Shown piece after piece: positions 8,595 through 18,062 of a stretch of DNA of 54,178 nt (positions within the stretch are counted from its first letter, which is position 1; each line of letters begins with the position of its first letter). The translations under genes and the position numbers were made by a program. Source of the DNA: Tannerellaceae bacterium (GTDB lineage Bacteria > Bacteroidota > Bacteroidia > Bacteroidales > Tannerellaceae); assembly GCA_031278605.1 (NCBI GenBank), contig JAITKB010000135.1:1-54178 (forward strand). The letters run 5' to 3'. The notes under the pieces are model-generated. The model searched no databases, was not told the origin of the DNA, and was given only the letters and a program-made list of their open reading frames with translations.

Positions 8595-8602
8595 CAAAGG
8601 TA
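8595..8602 (-). promoter_or_regulatory. -7 promoter element of the DUF6261-1 operon
   Basis: TACCTTTG on the minus strand fits the Bacteroidetes -7 consensus TAnnTTTG. A TTTG lies 20 bp upstream (8623-8626), close to the expected -33 position. The site lies 39 bp before the start codon and separates the gene from the tandem array. Confidence 0.6.
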
Positions 8603-8677
8603 GACGAAAAAAACAATACCTCCAAATTTTTCAAACAAAAAAAATCAATCGGCGCCGATCTATTTTCGCACAACAAA

Positions 8678-8976
8678 CCCCCGGACCACGCGGTGCCCGA
8701 CAGCCTATCCGTTTTCAAAGGCCGAGCACACGCGGTGCCCGATAGCCTATCCAATTTCAAACCCCCGGCCCACGCGGTGCCCGATAGTCTATCCAATTTC
8801 AAACCCACGACCCACGCGGTGCCCGATGGTCTATCCAATTTCAAACCCAAGGCCCACGCGGTGCCCGATGGTCTATCCGTTTTCAAACCCCCGGCCCACG
8901 CGGTGCCCGATGGTCTATCCGTTTTCAAAGGCCCGGCCCATGCGGTGCCCGATGGTCTATCCGTTTTCAAAGGATA
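8678..8976. repeat. Tandem array 1: seven units of exactly 42 bp
   Basis: Units begin at 8687, 8729, 8771, 8813, 8855, 8897 and 8939 if anchored on CACGCGGTGCCCGA. Each has about 33 conserved bases, including a TCTATCC-(A/G)-(A/T)-TTTCAAA part, and about 9 variable bases (for example cccccggcc, cccacgacc, ggcccggcc). Variants change stepwise along the array (gacagcc, gatagcc, gatagtc, gatggtc), as expected of expansion by duplication. Because 42 is divisible by three and the unit lacks stops, both strands stay open, but the ORFs use non-ATG starts and are probably not genes. It fills most of the 539-bp gap 8557-9095 between the 301-residue protein gene and DUF6261-1. Confidence 0.93.
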
Positions 8977-9032
8977 AAAACACGCGCTGCCTTCCGGATT
9001 ATGTTACGACAAAAGCCCGGACGGCAGGATGG

Positions 9033-9061
9033 GGAAGCCTTTCCGCCGCGACGGAGCTTCC
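9033..9061. other. Hairpin downstream of the coiled-coil protein gene
   Basis: GGAAGC (9033-9038) pairs with GCTTCC (9056-9061), with inner TCCG/CGGA pairing and a 3-base bulge. It lies 35 bp past the stop of the minus-strand gene at 9096. There is no T-run, so a terminator role is only possible. Confidence 0.35.
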
Positions 9062-9095
9062 GCAAAAAGGTTTGAAAGGAGGATGGAGGGCGGGA

Positions 9096-10001
9096 TTATT
9101 GCCCCAAAAGAAAACGCTGACGGCCTATGAGGTTGCCGTCGGCAAAAATATCAACGCCATAGGAGCCTGGCGAAAGGAATTCTTCGATGTCCCAATACAT
9201 CGTAACGAGGAGTTCTTCGCCATCGTATTCCACAATTTTTTTCATGGAGTAGTTGATCTCTTTGCCCTCAAAAAGAAACAGGTGACTGCGGTTTTTCACC
9301 AGGATATCGTCGTCGGGTTTCTGGAGGCGAACGTACAGGGTTTTTTCACCTACCGGTGCCGTAATGTTGCGGGAGATTCGAAAACTTACCATGAATTGCT
9401 CCATTTGTTTGATACGTTTTACTTCCCGTCCGCGTGTGTTCAGGGCTATGAGGCGAATGTCCGTGGCGTCGAGACGGCTCGCCAGGGTGACGCGCTCGGT
9501 TTGTTTTTCCAGCTCTTTGGTGAGTTGTTCGGCCGTGCTGGAGGCTTGGCGGTATTGTTGTACGGCGCGGTTCTTTTCCCTGGTTAGCTGCTCGTTGGCC
9601 AGGTTGAGGGAGTCGATCCGTATCACGTAGTTGCGCATGATTTTCCGCAAGGTCTCCAACTCTTTCTTGAGTTCGCCGATGCGTTTGGCGTTGGTGGCCT
9701 TGACGCTCCGGACTTCTTCCAGGAGACGTTGCACTTTGTTCTGCTCGGTCTGCAGGAGGGCGGCCAGCGAATCGTTGCCGACACTGAATTTATAGCCTTC
9801 ATACTGAAGGGAAAGCTCGTTGAAATCATCGGCCAGGGTTTCTTTCTCCAGGTCGAAGGAGGCCACCAGGCGGGACATCTGTTGTCGCTGGTGATAAATA
9901 TAATAGGCCGCGCCCGCAAGAATCCCTGCGAGCACAATAACCACGGCAATGAGCGACGAAAGGTGGTTGATTCCCTTATTTTCTTTTCCGAATGTATTCA
10001 T
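9096..10001 (-). CDS. Single-pass membrane protein with long coiled coil, unknown function
   Basis: A 301-residue protein. Residues about 16-36 form one hydrophobic segment (SLIAVVIVLAGILAGAAYYIY). Residues about 38-175 are a heptad-rich coiled coil dense in E, K, Q and L. The last 120 residues look like a compact beta domain (KTLYVRLQKPDDDIL, SPGSYGVDIFADGNLIG). The layout suggests an inner-membrane anchored protein with a long stalk and a distal domain. No family is recognised beyond a conserved Bacteroidales hypothetical. It is transcribed away from guaA, with its own TACCTTTG -7 element 20 bp before the start. Confidence 0.7.
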   Translation of the reverse strand: MNTFGKENKGINHLSSLIAVVIVLAGILAGAAYYIYHQRQQMSRLVASFDLEKETLADDFNELSLQYEGYKFSVGNDSLAALLQTEQNKVQRLLEEVRSVKATNAKRIGELKKELETLRKIMRNYVIRIDSLNLANEQLTREKNRAVQQYRQASSTAEQLTKELEKQTERVTLASRLDATDIRLIALNTRGREVKRIKQMEQFMVSFRISRNITAPVGEKTLYVRLQKPDDDILVKNRSHLFLFEGKEINYSMKKIVEYDGEELLVTMYWDIEEFLSPGSYGVDIFADGNLIGRQRFLLGQ

Positions 10002-10021
10002 AAATCCTGTATGCTGATGCG

Positions 10022-10029
10022 CAAAGGTA
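10022..10029 (-). promoter_or_regulatory. -7 element of the coiled-coil protein gene
   Basis: TACCTTTG on the minus strand matches TAnnTTTG and lies 20 bp upstream of the ATG at 10001, supporting that start. Confidence 0.55.
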
Positions 10030-10123
10030 GCGTTAAAAAGTTTTACAAAAAATGGATTCGCGTTCCTTCACACATTTTAAAAACCTGTTAACATATGTCT
10101 CCCCGTTTCTGAAGGGATATGAT

Positions 10124-10131
10124 TAACTTTG
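10124..10131 (+). promoter_or_regulatory. -7 element of guaA
   Basis: TAACTTTG matches TAnnTTTG and lies 28 bp upstream of the guaA ATG. No convincing -33 element is visible. Confidence 0.55.
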
Positions 10132-10159
10132 TGCCTCTTACCAATAAAACGATCCAATT

Positions 10160-11683
10160 ATGCACGAGAAAATAGTTATTTTAGACTTCGGCTCCCAGAC
10201 CACCCAGCTGATCGGACGTCGGATCAGGGAACTGAATATGTATTGCGAAATTCTTCCCTATAACCGGTTTCCGCACGAGGACGCCCCCTGCATCAAAGGC
10301 GTTATCCTCTCGGGAAGCTCCCATTCGGTCTACGAGGACGAAGCCTTTCAGATAAATATGGAACAGATCCGCGGACGCTATCCCCTTCTGGGCATCTGCT
10401 ACGGAGCGCAACTCCTGGTGCACCGGGCCGGCGGAACGGTCAAGGCAACCCCCTTGCGCGAATACGGACGGGCGCAGCTGGCGTCCCTGGATTCGACAAG
10501 CCCGCTGATGAAATCCCTCTCCCCGGGCACCCAGGTGTGGATGTCGCACGGGGACAGCATCACGGCATTACCCCCCGGCTTCCGCATCATCGCCGCAACC
10601 CACGACGTGAAAGTCGCCGCCTACGCCGTCCAAGGGGAAAATACCTACGGCGTACAGTTCCACCCCGAAGTTTTCCATACCTCCCAGGGAATGCAACTCA
10701 TAGACAACTTCCTGAACCTGTGTGGATGCAAGAAAAACTGGACGCCCGCCTCCTTCATCGAAACAACCCTGGGGGAACTTCAACGGAAATTGAAAAACGA
10801 CCGGGTAATCCTGGCCCTGTCCGGCGGGGTGGATTCCTCGGTCACAGCCCTGCTGCTGCACAAGGCCATCGGCAAAAACCTCACCTGCATCTTCGTGAAT
10901 CACGGACTGCTGCGCAAAAATGAATTTGAAGACGTGCTGAAAGATTACGAACACCTGGGGCTGAACGTCCGGGGAGTGCAGGCCCAGGATCTGTTCTACA
11001 AAGCCCTCGCCGGCGTATCGGACCCGGAAGAGAAACGGAAAATCATCGGCAAGGGATTTATCGACGTCTTTGAAGAAGAAGCCAAAAAAATCGCCCCGGT
11101 TCGCTGGTTGGCACAAGGCACCATCTACCCTGATGTGATCGAATCGCTCTCCCTCACCGGCAGCGTAATCAAAAGTCACCACAACGTGGGAGGTTTGCCC
11201 CAACAGATGCATCTCAGGCTCGTGGAACCGCTCCGCCTACTCTTCAAGGATGAAGTCCGGCGCGTAGGACAGGAACTGGGCATGACGCCCCGCCTGATAC
11301 GCCGACATCCCTTCCCCGGACCGGGCCTGGGCATCCGCATCCTGGGGGAGATTACCCCCGAAAAAGTCCGTATCCTGCAGGAAGCCGACCATATCTACCT
11401 CTCCCTGATGCGGGAATGGGGATTGTACGACACGATCTGGCAGGCCGGAGCCATCCTCCTGCCCGTGCACTCGGTAGGTGTCATGGGCGATTTGCGTACC
11501 TACGAAAATACCATCGCCCTGAGGGCCGTGACCTCCTCCGACGCCATGACGGCCGACTGGGCGCAGCTCCCCTACGATTTCCTGGCCAAAGTTTCCAACG
11601 AGATCATCAACAAAGTAAAAGGAGTAAACCGGGTCGTCTACGACATCAGCTCCAAACCCCCGGCAACCATCGAATGGGAATAA
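10160..11683 (+). CDS. guaA: GMP synthase (glutamine-hydrolysing)
   Basis: Converts XMP to GMP with ATP and glutamine, the last step of guanine nucleotide synthesis. The N-terminal class I glutamine amidotransferase has its triad at C80 (GICYGAQ), H168 and E170 (GVQFHPEVF). The ATP pyrophosphatase domain has the PP-loop SGGVDSS at 221-227. The C-terminal dimerisation domain carries [14 protein letters not shown] and ends in [11 protein letters not shown], the standard GuaA terminus. At 507 residues it is full length. trmD follows after 4 bp, so the pair is probably co-transcribed. Confidence 0.98.
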   Translation: MHEKIVILDFGSQTTQLIGRRIRELNMYCEILPYNRFPHEDAPCIKGVILSGSSHSVYEDEAFQINMEQIRGRYPLLGICYGAQLLVHRAGGTVKATPLREYGRAQLASLDSTSPLMKSLSPGTQVWMSHGDSITALPPGFRIIAATHDVKVAAYAVQGENTYGVQFHPEVFHTSQGMQLIDNFLNLCGCKKNWTPASFIETTLGELQRKLKNDRVILALSGGVDSSVTALLLHKAIGKNLTCIFVNHGLLRKNEFEDVLKDYEHLGLNVRGVQAQDLFYKALAGVSDPEEKRKIIGKGFIDVFEEEAKKIAPVRWLAQGTIYPDVIESLSLTGSVIKSHHNVGGLPQQMHLRLVEPLRLLFKDEVRRVGQELGMTPRLIRRHPFPGPGLGIRILGEITPEKVRILQEADHIYLSLMREWGLYDTIWQAGAILLPVHSVGVMGDLRTYENTIALRAVTSSDAMTADWAQLPYDFLAKVSNEIINKVKGVNRVVYDISSKPPATIEWE

Positions 11684-11687
11684 GCTC

Positions 11688-12374
11688 ATGCGGATTGATA
11701 TACTCACCATCCTCCCGGAAATGATAGAAGGCATGATGCATTGCTCTATCCTTGAACGTGCGCAGAAGAAAGGACTGGCCGAAATCTACCTCCATAACCT
11801 GCGTGACTATACCTCCAACAAGTGGAAAAAGCTAGACGACTATCCCTTCGGAGGGGAAGCCGGCATGGTACTGCAGATCGAACCCGTAGACCGGGCTATC
11901 TCCGCCCTGAAAGAAAAACGCACCTACGATGAAATCATTTACACCTCGCCCGACGGCGAGGTGTTCAACCAACCCATGGCCAATGCCCTGTCCATGCTCC
12001 CGAACCTGATGATCCTCTGCGGACATTACAAGGGCATAGATTACCGCATCCGCGAGCACTTGATTACGCGCGAAATCTCCCTGGGGGATTACGTCCTCAC
12101 CGGAGGAGAACTCGCCGCCGCCGTCTTCACCGACGCCGTGGTTCGCCTGATCCCCGGCGTGCTCGGCGACGAACAAAGCGCTTTGGCCGATTCCTTCCAG
12201 GACGGATTGCTGGCGCCGCCCGTATACACCCGACCGGCAGAATACAAAGGATGGAAAGTGCCCGAGGTCCTGCTGTCGGGACATCAGCGTAAAATAGAGG
12301 AATGGCGCCTGCAACAGGCTCACGAACGCACAGCCCTCCTTCGCCCGGATTTATTAAAGGATTATCGTGGGTAG
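11688..12374 (+). CDS. trmD: tRNA (guanine-N1)-methyltransferase
   Basis: Methylates G37 of tRNAs with SAM, which prevents frameshifting. The 228-residue length is typical. The trefoil-knot SAM site is visible as [24 protein letters not shown] and [14 protein letters not shown]. The conserved start [12 protein letters not shown] and the C-terminal tRNA-binding helices ([12 protein letters not shown]) are present. It begins 4 bp after guaA and ends 2 bp before the convergent glycosyltransferase gene, leaving no room for a dedicated terminator. Confidence 0.98.
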   Translation: MRIDILTILPEMIEGMMHCSILERAQKKGLAEIYLHNLRDYTSNKWKKLDDYPFGGEAGMVLQIEPVDRAISALKEKRTYDEIIYTSPDGEVFNQPMANALSMLPNLMILCGHYKGIDYRIREHLITREISLGDYVLTGGELAAAVFTDAVVRLIPGVLGDEQSALADSFQDGLLAPPVYTRPAEYKGWKVPEVLLSGHQRKIEEWRLQQAHERTALLRPDLLKDYRG

Positions 12375-12376
12375 GA

Positions 12377-13108
12377 TTATCGTTGGTAGGAACGGAAAAA
12401 ACTCCACCACTTCAGCTGAAGAACACCCAATAGGGCCTCGCCAAAGATCGAGGTATTCATCTTGGAAACACCCAAGACACGGTTCACAAAAATAATGGGG
12501 ACTTCCCGAAGCTCAAATCCAAACTTGTAGGCCGTGAACTTCATTTCGATCTGGAAGGCGTATCCCTTGAAATGGATTTCATCCAGGTTGATTGTCTCCA
12601 GCACCTGTCGGCGGTATGCCACAAAGCCCGCCGTTGTATCGCGCACCTTCATGCCTGTGATTATCCGGACATAGACCGAGGCAAAATACGACATCAATAC
12701 CCGACCCAACGGCCAGTTTACAACATTGACCCCGTTGCTGTAACGGGAACCGACAGCCACATCGGCGCCTTCTTCCCGACAGGCGGCATACAGCCGCGGG
12801 AGATCGTCGGGGCTGTGGCTGAAATCGGCGTCCATCTCAAAGATAAATTCATAGCCCCGCTCCAAAGCCCACCGGAACCCGCAGATGTAGGCTGTGCCAA
12901 GGCCTTGCTTGCCCTGTCGTTCCAGAAGGAAAAGGCTTTGGGGAAATTCCCCCTGGAGATGCTTTACAATGGCCGCCGTACCGTCGGGCGAACCGTCGTC
13001 GATTACTACAATGTGGAATTTCCCGGCCAAATCCAATACCCGGCGGATGATCCGCTCGATGTTTTCTCGCTCGTTGTATGTGGGAATAATAACAATACTG
13101 TCGGACAT
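12377..13108 (-). CDS. Polyprenol-phosphate mannosyltransferase-like GT2 glycosyltransferase (Dpm1 type)
   Basis: A 243-residue family 2 glycosyltransferase. PTYNERENIERII at the N-terminus, DDGSPDGTA and the metal-binding EMDADFSHSPDDL are the Dpm1 signatures; RDTTAGFVAYRR is the acceptor-side motif. Dpm1-type enzymes move mannose or a related sugar from a nucleotide onto polyprenyl phosphate at the cytoplasmic membrane. There are no C-terminal membrane segments, as in the short soluble Dpm1 class. It is transcribed divergently from mfd. Exact sugar and lipid acceptor are not determined by sequence. Confidence 0.88.
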   Translation of the reverse strand: MSDSIVIIPTYNERENIERIIRRVLDLAGKFHIVVIDDGSPDGTAAIVKHLQGEFPQSLFLLERQGKQGLGTAYICGFRWALERGYEFIFEMDADFSHSPDDLPRLYAACREEGADVAVGSRYSNGVNVVNWPLGRVLMSYFASVYVRIITGMKVRDTTAGFVAYRRQVLETINLDEIHFKGYAFQIEMKFTAYKFGFELREVPIIFVNRVLGVSKMNTSIFGEALLGVLQLKWWSFFRSYQR

Positions 13109-13155
13109 ATATTTAAAATCTTAATTAAGAGTTTCCGTTTTTCGCTTTTGCCAAC

Positions 13156-13163
13156 CAAAGATA
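13156..13163 (-). promoter_or_regulatory. -7 element of the Dpm1-like gene
   Basis: TATCTTTG on the minus strand matches TAnnTTTG, 47 bp upstream of the ATG at 13108. Confidence 0.5.
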
Positions 13164-13192
13164 GATGTTTTGTGCGGATTTAAAACAGCGCC

Positions 13193-13223
13193 TTGTATTG
13201 TTTTGCACAAAAACATACCTTTG
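13193..13223 (+). promoter_or_regulatory. mfd promoter (-33 TTG and -7 TACCTTTG)
   Basis: TTG at 13193-13195 and TACCTTTG at 13216-13223 are separated by 20 bp, as in Bacteroidetes housekeeping promoters. The -7 element ends 18 bp before the TTG start codon of mfd, which supports that start over later ATGs. Confidence 0.65.
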
Positions 13224-13241
13224 CATAAATAACACAGCATT

Positions 13242-16200
13242 TTGGATATACACGATTTACTGACACTGTACTCCTCCCACCCGCAAATCCGTGCCTTGGA
13301 TAACCTGGTGGAAAACCCCTCGCTACGGAACATTTTTCTGAAAGGCCTGAAAGGTTCGGGCCCTGCCATGACCTTTGCCGCTCTCTTTAGGAAAAACCCC
13401 AGGCAATACCTTTGCATCTTGAACGATCCGGACGAAGCCGGATATTTCTATCACGACCTTATACAGCTTGCCGGGGAGGAATCGATCTACTTCTTTCCTT
13501 CCGCCTACCGACGGGCCATCAAATACGGGCGCATAGATCCGGCCAATGAAATCCTGCGTACCGAAACGCTCGGCGTATTGCAGGATGCCGACACTCCCTT
13601 TGTGATTGTCACCTCGCCGGAAGCCATTGCCGAGAAAATCGTTTCGAAACAAATCCTCCGGGACAATACCCTGCAAATACATGCGGGAGAAAAGCTGGAC
13701 AGTATGTTTGTGGCCGACTTGCTGGACGAATACGGCTTTGAACACGTAGATTATGTCTACGAACCGGGACAGTATGCCATGCGGGGAAGTATTCTGGATG
13801 TTTTCTCTTTTTCTTCGGAATATCCTTTTCGGATCGACTTTTTCGGCGACAAGGTGGAAAGCATACGTACTTTTCACGTGGAGACGCAGCTTTCGGAAGA
13901 GATACGTGCCTCTGTGCGCATTATTCCGCAAATCAGTGCGCAGGGCAAGGCCGAATGTTCCCTTGCCGATTCGCTTCCGGAGCAAACCATTGTGGCGGCG
14001 CATGATTTGCTTCGATGCAAAGACCGGATGGACAGTCTTTGGAACGAGGAGCCTCAGGTTACGAACCGCGAAGGGGCCTTTACGGACATCGAGCAGATGC
14101 GCGGGAAACTCCTTTGCGGCGAGACTTTTCTTCTAAGGATACAAAATTTCCGGCGGATACACTTCGGAAGCCGCCCGCAGGGAATACCGGACGCAACCCT
14201 TGCTTTCCACAACGAAATGCAGCCGGTTTATCATAAGAACTTCGACCTGGTGAGTCGTTCTTTCCATCATTATTTGGAGAGGAAGTATACTATATATATA
14301 TTGAGTGATGCGGAAAAGCAAACATCGCGCATCCGCACGATTTTCCGGGATCGGAACGATTCCATTCCCTTTACGGCCGTCAACAGGACGTTGCACGAAG
14401 GATTTGCCGACGCCACCCTTGGGATTTGCTGCTTTACGGATCATCAGATCTTCGACCGCTTTCATAAATTCAACCTCAGGAGCGAAAAGGCCAGGAGTGG
14501 GAAGATAACCCTTTCCCTCAAGGAACTGAATCAGTTTGCCATGGGGGATTTCCTGGTCCACATTGACCACGGTGTGGGGCAGTTCGGCGGACTGGTGCGC
14601 ACCGTGGTGAACGGGAAGACCCAGGAGGCCGTCAAGTTGATCTACCGCAACAACGACACCCTCTTTGTGAGCATACACTCCTTGCATAAACTTTCCAAGT
14701 ATAAGGGGAAGGATTCCGGGGAATCCCCCAAGTTGAACAAACTCGGCAGCGGCGCATGGGAGAAGATGAAGGAGAAGACCAAGTCGAAGGTGAAGGATAT
14801 TGCACGCGACCTCATCCTGCTTTATTCCAAACGAAAGGAAGAAAAGGGTTTTGCCTTTAGCCCCGATAGTTTCATGCAGCATGAGTTGGAGGCGGGTTTT
14901 ATTTACGAGGATACGCCGGACCAGATCAAGGCGACCGCCGAGGTGAAGCAGGATATGGAGAATCCTTTTCCCATGGATCGGCTGATTTGCGGGGATGTGG
15001 GTTTCGGCAAGACCGAGATAGCCATCCGCGCCGCTTTCAAGGCCTTGGCGGATGACAAGCAGGTGGCGCTTTTGGTGCCGACCACCGTGCTGGCTTTCCA
15101 GCATTACCGGACGTTTTCCGAACGGCTGGCCAACTTCCCTTGCCGCATCGACTACCTCAGCCGGGCGCGGAACGCGGCGCAGGTCAAGGGCATCCTCAGC
15201 GATACGAAGGAGGGGAAGATCGGCATCCTCATCGGGACGCACCGGATTGTGAGCAAGGATATTTGTTTCAAGGATCTCGGCCTGTTGATCATAGACGAGG
15301 AGCAAAAGTTCGGTGTGGCCGTCAAGGAAAAGCTGCGTCAGCTCAAGGCCCATGTCGATACCCTGACGTTGACGGCCACTCCCATTCCTCGCACCCTTCA
15401 GTTTTCGCTTATGGGGGCGCGGGAGTTGAGCAACATCTCCACTCCTCCGCCCAACCGTTACCCTGTGCAAACCGATGTAGGGTGTTTCGGTCCGGATCTC
15501 ATTCGCGAGGCGATTGCCTTTGAGATGGGGCGGAACGGGCAGGTGTTTTTTATCCACAACCACATCCGCAACATCCACGAGATGGCTGCATGGATACACC
15601 GGGAGGTGCCCGAGGCGCGGATTGCCGTGGCGCATGGTCAGATGGAGCCGGTATTGCTGGAGAGAACGCTCACGGATTTTATCAATTACGAATACGATCT
15701 GCTGGTGGCGACCTCCATTGTGGAGAACGGCATTGACGTAGCCAATGCGAATACGATCCTGATAAACGACGCCCACCATTTCGGGCTTTCGGACCTCCAC
15801 CAGCTGCGTGGGCGGGTGGGGCGCAGCAACCGCAAGGCATTCTGTTACCTTCTGGCTCCGCCTCTTTCGTCGCTGAGCCGGGAGGCGCAACGGCGTTTGC
15901 AGGCGATTGAAAATTTCTCCGAGCTTGGCAGCGGCATCCACATTGCCATGCAGGATTTGGACATACGGGGTGCGGGCAATCTCCTGGGGGCCGAGCAGAG
16001 CGGTTTCATTGCCGATTTGGGCTACGAGACCTACCGCAAGGTATTGGAGGAGGCGGTCAACGAACTCCGTACAACCGAGTTTGCCGACCTGTACGCTCCC
16101 TCCTCCGGGTCTTCTTCCGGGGGGGAGTTTTCTGTTGCGGAGAGCGATTACGTGCGCGAGACGTTTGTGGAGAGCGACTTGGAACTGCTTTTCCCTTCGA

Positions 16201-16601
16201 CCTATATTCCCAACGATTCGGAACGCATTGGTCTCTACCGCGAGTTGGACAAGATGGAGCAGGAGCAGGAGATTATCGCCTTCGGCAAACGCCTGGAGGA
16301 TCGTTTCGGAAAAATCCCCCACGAAGGCAAGGAGTTGATCCGCCTTGTGCGCCTCAGACGCATGGCCCGGAGCCTCGGCATGGAAAAAATCATACTCAAG
16401 AAGGATCAAATGAACATTCTGCTTGTATCCAATCCCCAGAGTTCCTATTACGAAAGCGACACATTCGAGCGTTTGCTGGGCTTTGTACAGAAATACCCCC
16501 GGCGTTGCCTGCTGCGCGAATCCTCTCTTCGGCGCAGCCTGATTGTAAAAAACGTCCACACGGTAGAAGCCGCCTGCCGCCTGCTGGAAGAAATGCGCTA
16601 A
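13242..16601 (+). CDS. mfd: Transcription-repair coupling factor
   Basis: Removes RNA polymerase stalled at DNA lesions and recruits UvrA. At 1119 residues it is full length: a UvrB-like damage-recognition module in the N-terminal third, the RNA-polymerase-interacting CarD-like domain (FLVHIDHGVGQFGG), RecG-like translocase motifs (GDVGFGKTEIAIRAA Walker A, DEEQKFGV Walker B, TATPIPRTL, QLRGRVGRS) and a C-terminal TRCF domain. The start is a TTG codon. It is favoured because the residues after it (MDIHDLLTLYSSHPQIRAL) look like the normal Mfd N-terminus and a promoter lies just upstream. Confidence 0.97.
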   Translation: MDIHDLLTLYSSHPQIRALDNLVENPSLRNIFLKGLKGSGPAMTFAALFRKNPRQYLCILNDPDEAGYFYHDLIQLAGEESIYFFPSAYRRAIKYGRIDPANEILRTETLGVLQDADTPFVIVTSPEAIAEKIVSKQILRDNTLQIHAGEKLDSMFVADLLDEYGFEHVDYVYEPGQYAMRGSILDVFSFSSEYPFRIDFFGDKVESIRTFHVETQLSEEIRASVRIIPQISAQGKAECSLADSLPEQTIVAAHDLLRCKDRMDSLWNEEPQVTNREGAFTDIEQMRGKLLCGETFLLRIQNFRRIHFGSRPQGIPDATLAFHNEMQPVYHKNFDLVSRSFHHYLERKYTIYILSDAEKQTSRIRTIFRDRNDSIPFTAVNRTLHEGFADATLGICCFTDHQIFDRFHKFNLRSEKARSGKITLSLKELNQFAMGDFLVHIDHGVGQFGGLVRTVVNGKTQEAVKLIYRNNDTLFVSIHSLHKLSKYKGKDSGESPKLNKLGSGAWEKMKEKTKSKVKDIARDLILLYSKRKEEKGFAFSPDSFMQHELEAGFIYEDTPDQIKATAEVKQDMENPFPMDRLICGDVGFGKTEIAIRAAFKALADDKQVALLVPTTVLAFQHYRTFSERLANFPCRIDYLSRARNAAQVKGILSDTKEGKIGILIGTHRIVSKDICFKDLGLLIIDEEQKFGVAVKEKLRQLKAHVDTLTLTATPIPRTLQFSLMGARELSNISTPPPNRYPVQTDVGCFGPDLIREAIAFEMGRNGQVFFIHNHIRNIHEMAAWIHREVPEARIAVAHGQMEPVLLERTLTDFINYEYDLLVATSIVENGIDVANANTILINDAHHFGLSDLHQLRGRVGRSNRKAFCYLLAPPLSSLSREAQRRLQAIENFSELGSGIHIAMQDLDIRGAGNLLGAEQSGFIADLGYETYRKVLEEAVNELRTTEFADLYAPSSGSSSGGEFSVAESDYVRETFVESDLELLFPSTYIPNDSERIGLYRELDKMEQEQEIIAFGKRLEDRFGKIPHEGKELIRLVRLRRMARSLGMEKIILKKDQMNILLVSNPQSSYYESDTFERLLGFVQKYPRRCLLRESSLRRSLIVKNVHTVEAACRLLEEMR

Positions 16602-16639
16602 ACCTTTTCTACACCTTGTTTCCGTCTGCGGAAAAAGCG

Positions 16640-16647
16640 TATTTTTG
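16640..16647 (+). promoter_or_regulatory. -7 element of the gene at 16672
   Basis: TATTTTTG matches TAnnTTTG, with TTG about 21 bp upstream (16616-16618). It overlaps the TTG at 16645, so translation should begin at the ATG at 16672 rather than at 16645. Confidence 0.55.
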
Positions 16648-16671
16648 CCAAAATCTTTAATTTCTCGAACG

Positions 16672-17991
16672 ATGGCTACGAATAAAAAAAGAAAGAAGAC
16701 CCCAACCCAGCACCGCCCCAATGCCATGCTGATCAAGTATACCAAGACTTACCTGGATGCCTGTTATGCGGCCACCAAGCGCATTTTCCGGGCGATGGGA
16801 GAGGATCCCGAAGTTTTTGAGACGTTTACCAAACGCCAGAAACAGGACATTTTCCGTGTGCAGGTCATGCCTCCGCGCATACAGGCCATGGCCGGGCACC
16901 GGGTTCCCAAGCCCTACCTTCGTTACGTGCAGGAGGAGTTGCTGGGCTACCTCAAGCGTGCTTATTACGACAAGGATTCGGGTGTGACGTGGATGGATTT
17001 GGTGACTACGGGACAGGTTGTGGAGTTGACCTTCGGCAACGATTCTTTTCTGGAGACTCTTTCCGAAGCGCAGTTGCGGATTGTTCGGCGCGTGCTCGGG
17101 GAATTTAAAAAGCGGAACCTGTTTCTGGTGATGCAGGAGGCTCTTGCGAGTCATATCAAGACTTCTCTTTTGATGCTTTCGCAGCCCAATTTCCGGACTT
17201 ACGGACAGGAAATTGAGGACATTGTACCGGCGCTTCACCGTCCTTCGCTCCAACCCATTGTACGTATTGTGACGCACGAATGTCAGTCCCTTCGTTTCAA
17301 ATACCATAACCGCGAACGCACGGCTTTTCGCATCGGCATGGGAAAATTCCTGAGCTTGCCTTATACCGGGGCTACGATTCCCATCCGCAAGATCATGCCG
17401 AATGCCCGGCACGATCGGTTGTTGAATATTTACATCCAGTCGCACGCCATTTATCGTTTCAAGGAGCGCATCGACACGTTTTTTCCCATTTTGCGGAATC
17501 AGTTTTTTGTTCTTTCCTTCATGATTGCTCAGAAGCTGGTGCGCGCTCCCAACGGGATGCAGTTGTTGGCTTGCGTTGCGCCTTTGGGGATGGAGGACAA
17601 GACGATTGGTTATTTCGCCTTCACCATTGACGGCGACAATTTGCTGGTGCTAACCCTCCTGCCTCTTCTCAGCCAGGGTGTTCCGGAGGGTCATATTCTC
17701 CACGAGCGCCTCCATCTTTCGCCCGACGAGTTGAAGTATTTGGGCATGGATCGTTTAAGTTTTTTTTATGATGTGGACATTAGCCGGATTCCTCTTTTGA
17801 AGAAAGTCCTGTTTGACGAACTCCACCTGGATTACATTCGCAAAATATACAACAGCTACCATACGCGGAACGATCCCTACGACGACAAAAAGACCTTGTT
17901 TGTAAAAAACTATTTCCAAAAACTCGAAGAACAATTGCTGGACCGAACCGAAGTCTTCAACGAAATTTCCGAACCCGATATGGAAGATTAA
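16672..17991 (+). CDS. Conserved Bacteroidales protein of unknown function
   Basis: A 439-residue soluble protein with a basic N-terminus (MATNKKRKKTPTQHRP). The ATG at 16672 was chosen because the promoter-like TATTTTTG overlaps the longer TTG start at 16645. No signal peptide, membrane segment or catalytic motif is recognised. The middle contains an HAIYRFKERIDTF segment and a mixed alpha/beta stretch (IGYFAFTIDGDNLLVLTLL). It lies 70 bp after mfd and is followed by the second repeat array, which begins about 70 bp after its stop codon. A basic tail could suggest nucleic-acid contact, but that is only a guess. Confidence 0.7.
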   Translation: MATNKKRKKTPTQHRPNAMLIKYTKTYLDACYAATKRIFRAMGEDPEVFETFTKRQKQDIFRVQVMPPRIQAMAGHRVPKPYLRYVQEELLGYLKRAYYDKDSGVTWMDLVTTGQVVELTFGNDSFLETLSEAQLRIVRRVLGEFKKRNLFLVMQEALASHIKTSLLMLSQPNFRTYGQEIEDIVPALHRPSLQPIVRIVTHECQSLRFKYHNRERTAFRIGMGKFLSLPYTGATIPIRKIMPNARHDRLLNIYIQSHAIYRFKERIDTFFPILRNQFFVLSFMIAQKLVRAPNGMQLLACVAPLGMEDKTIGYFAFTIDGDNLLVLTLLPLLSQGVPEGHILHERLHLSPDELKYLGMDRLSFFYDVDISRIPLLKKVLFDELHLDYIRKIYNSYHTRNDPYDDKKTLFVKNYFQKLEEQLLDRTEVFNEISEPDMED

Positions 17992-18062
17992 CCCTTGCCT
18001 CAGCCCACTCCCGGCGCTGAGGTCCCGGAGAAAATCCCGCCTCTCCCCCCAAAAAGATTTAC

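Noticed and set aside
8584..8976. Repeat-protein ORFs on both strands of array 1
   Set aside because: Both strands stay open only because the 42-bp unit has no stop. The minus frame uses a TTG start and runs into the DUF6261 promoter; no promoter or signal supports translation.
8678..8976. CRISPR array
   Set aside because: Variable parts are only about 9 bp, and no cas gene is nearby. The other arrays have no spacers of protospacer size either.
14133..16745. Long open frame (870 codons) on the minus strand opposite mfd
   Set aside because: It mirrors the codon bias of mfd, which has full motif support. The translation shows no family features and no promoter. Similar long antisense frames opposite dpp11, hisD, the PorE-like gene and the Fsr gene were rejected for the same reason.
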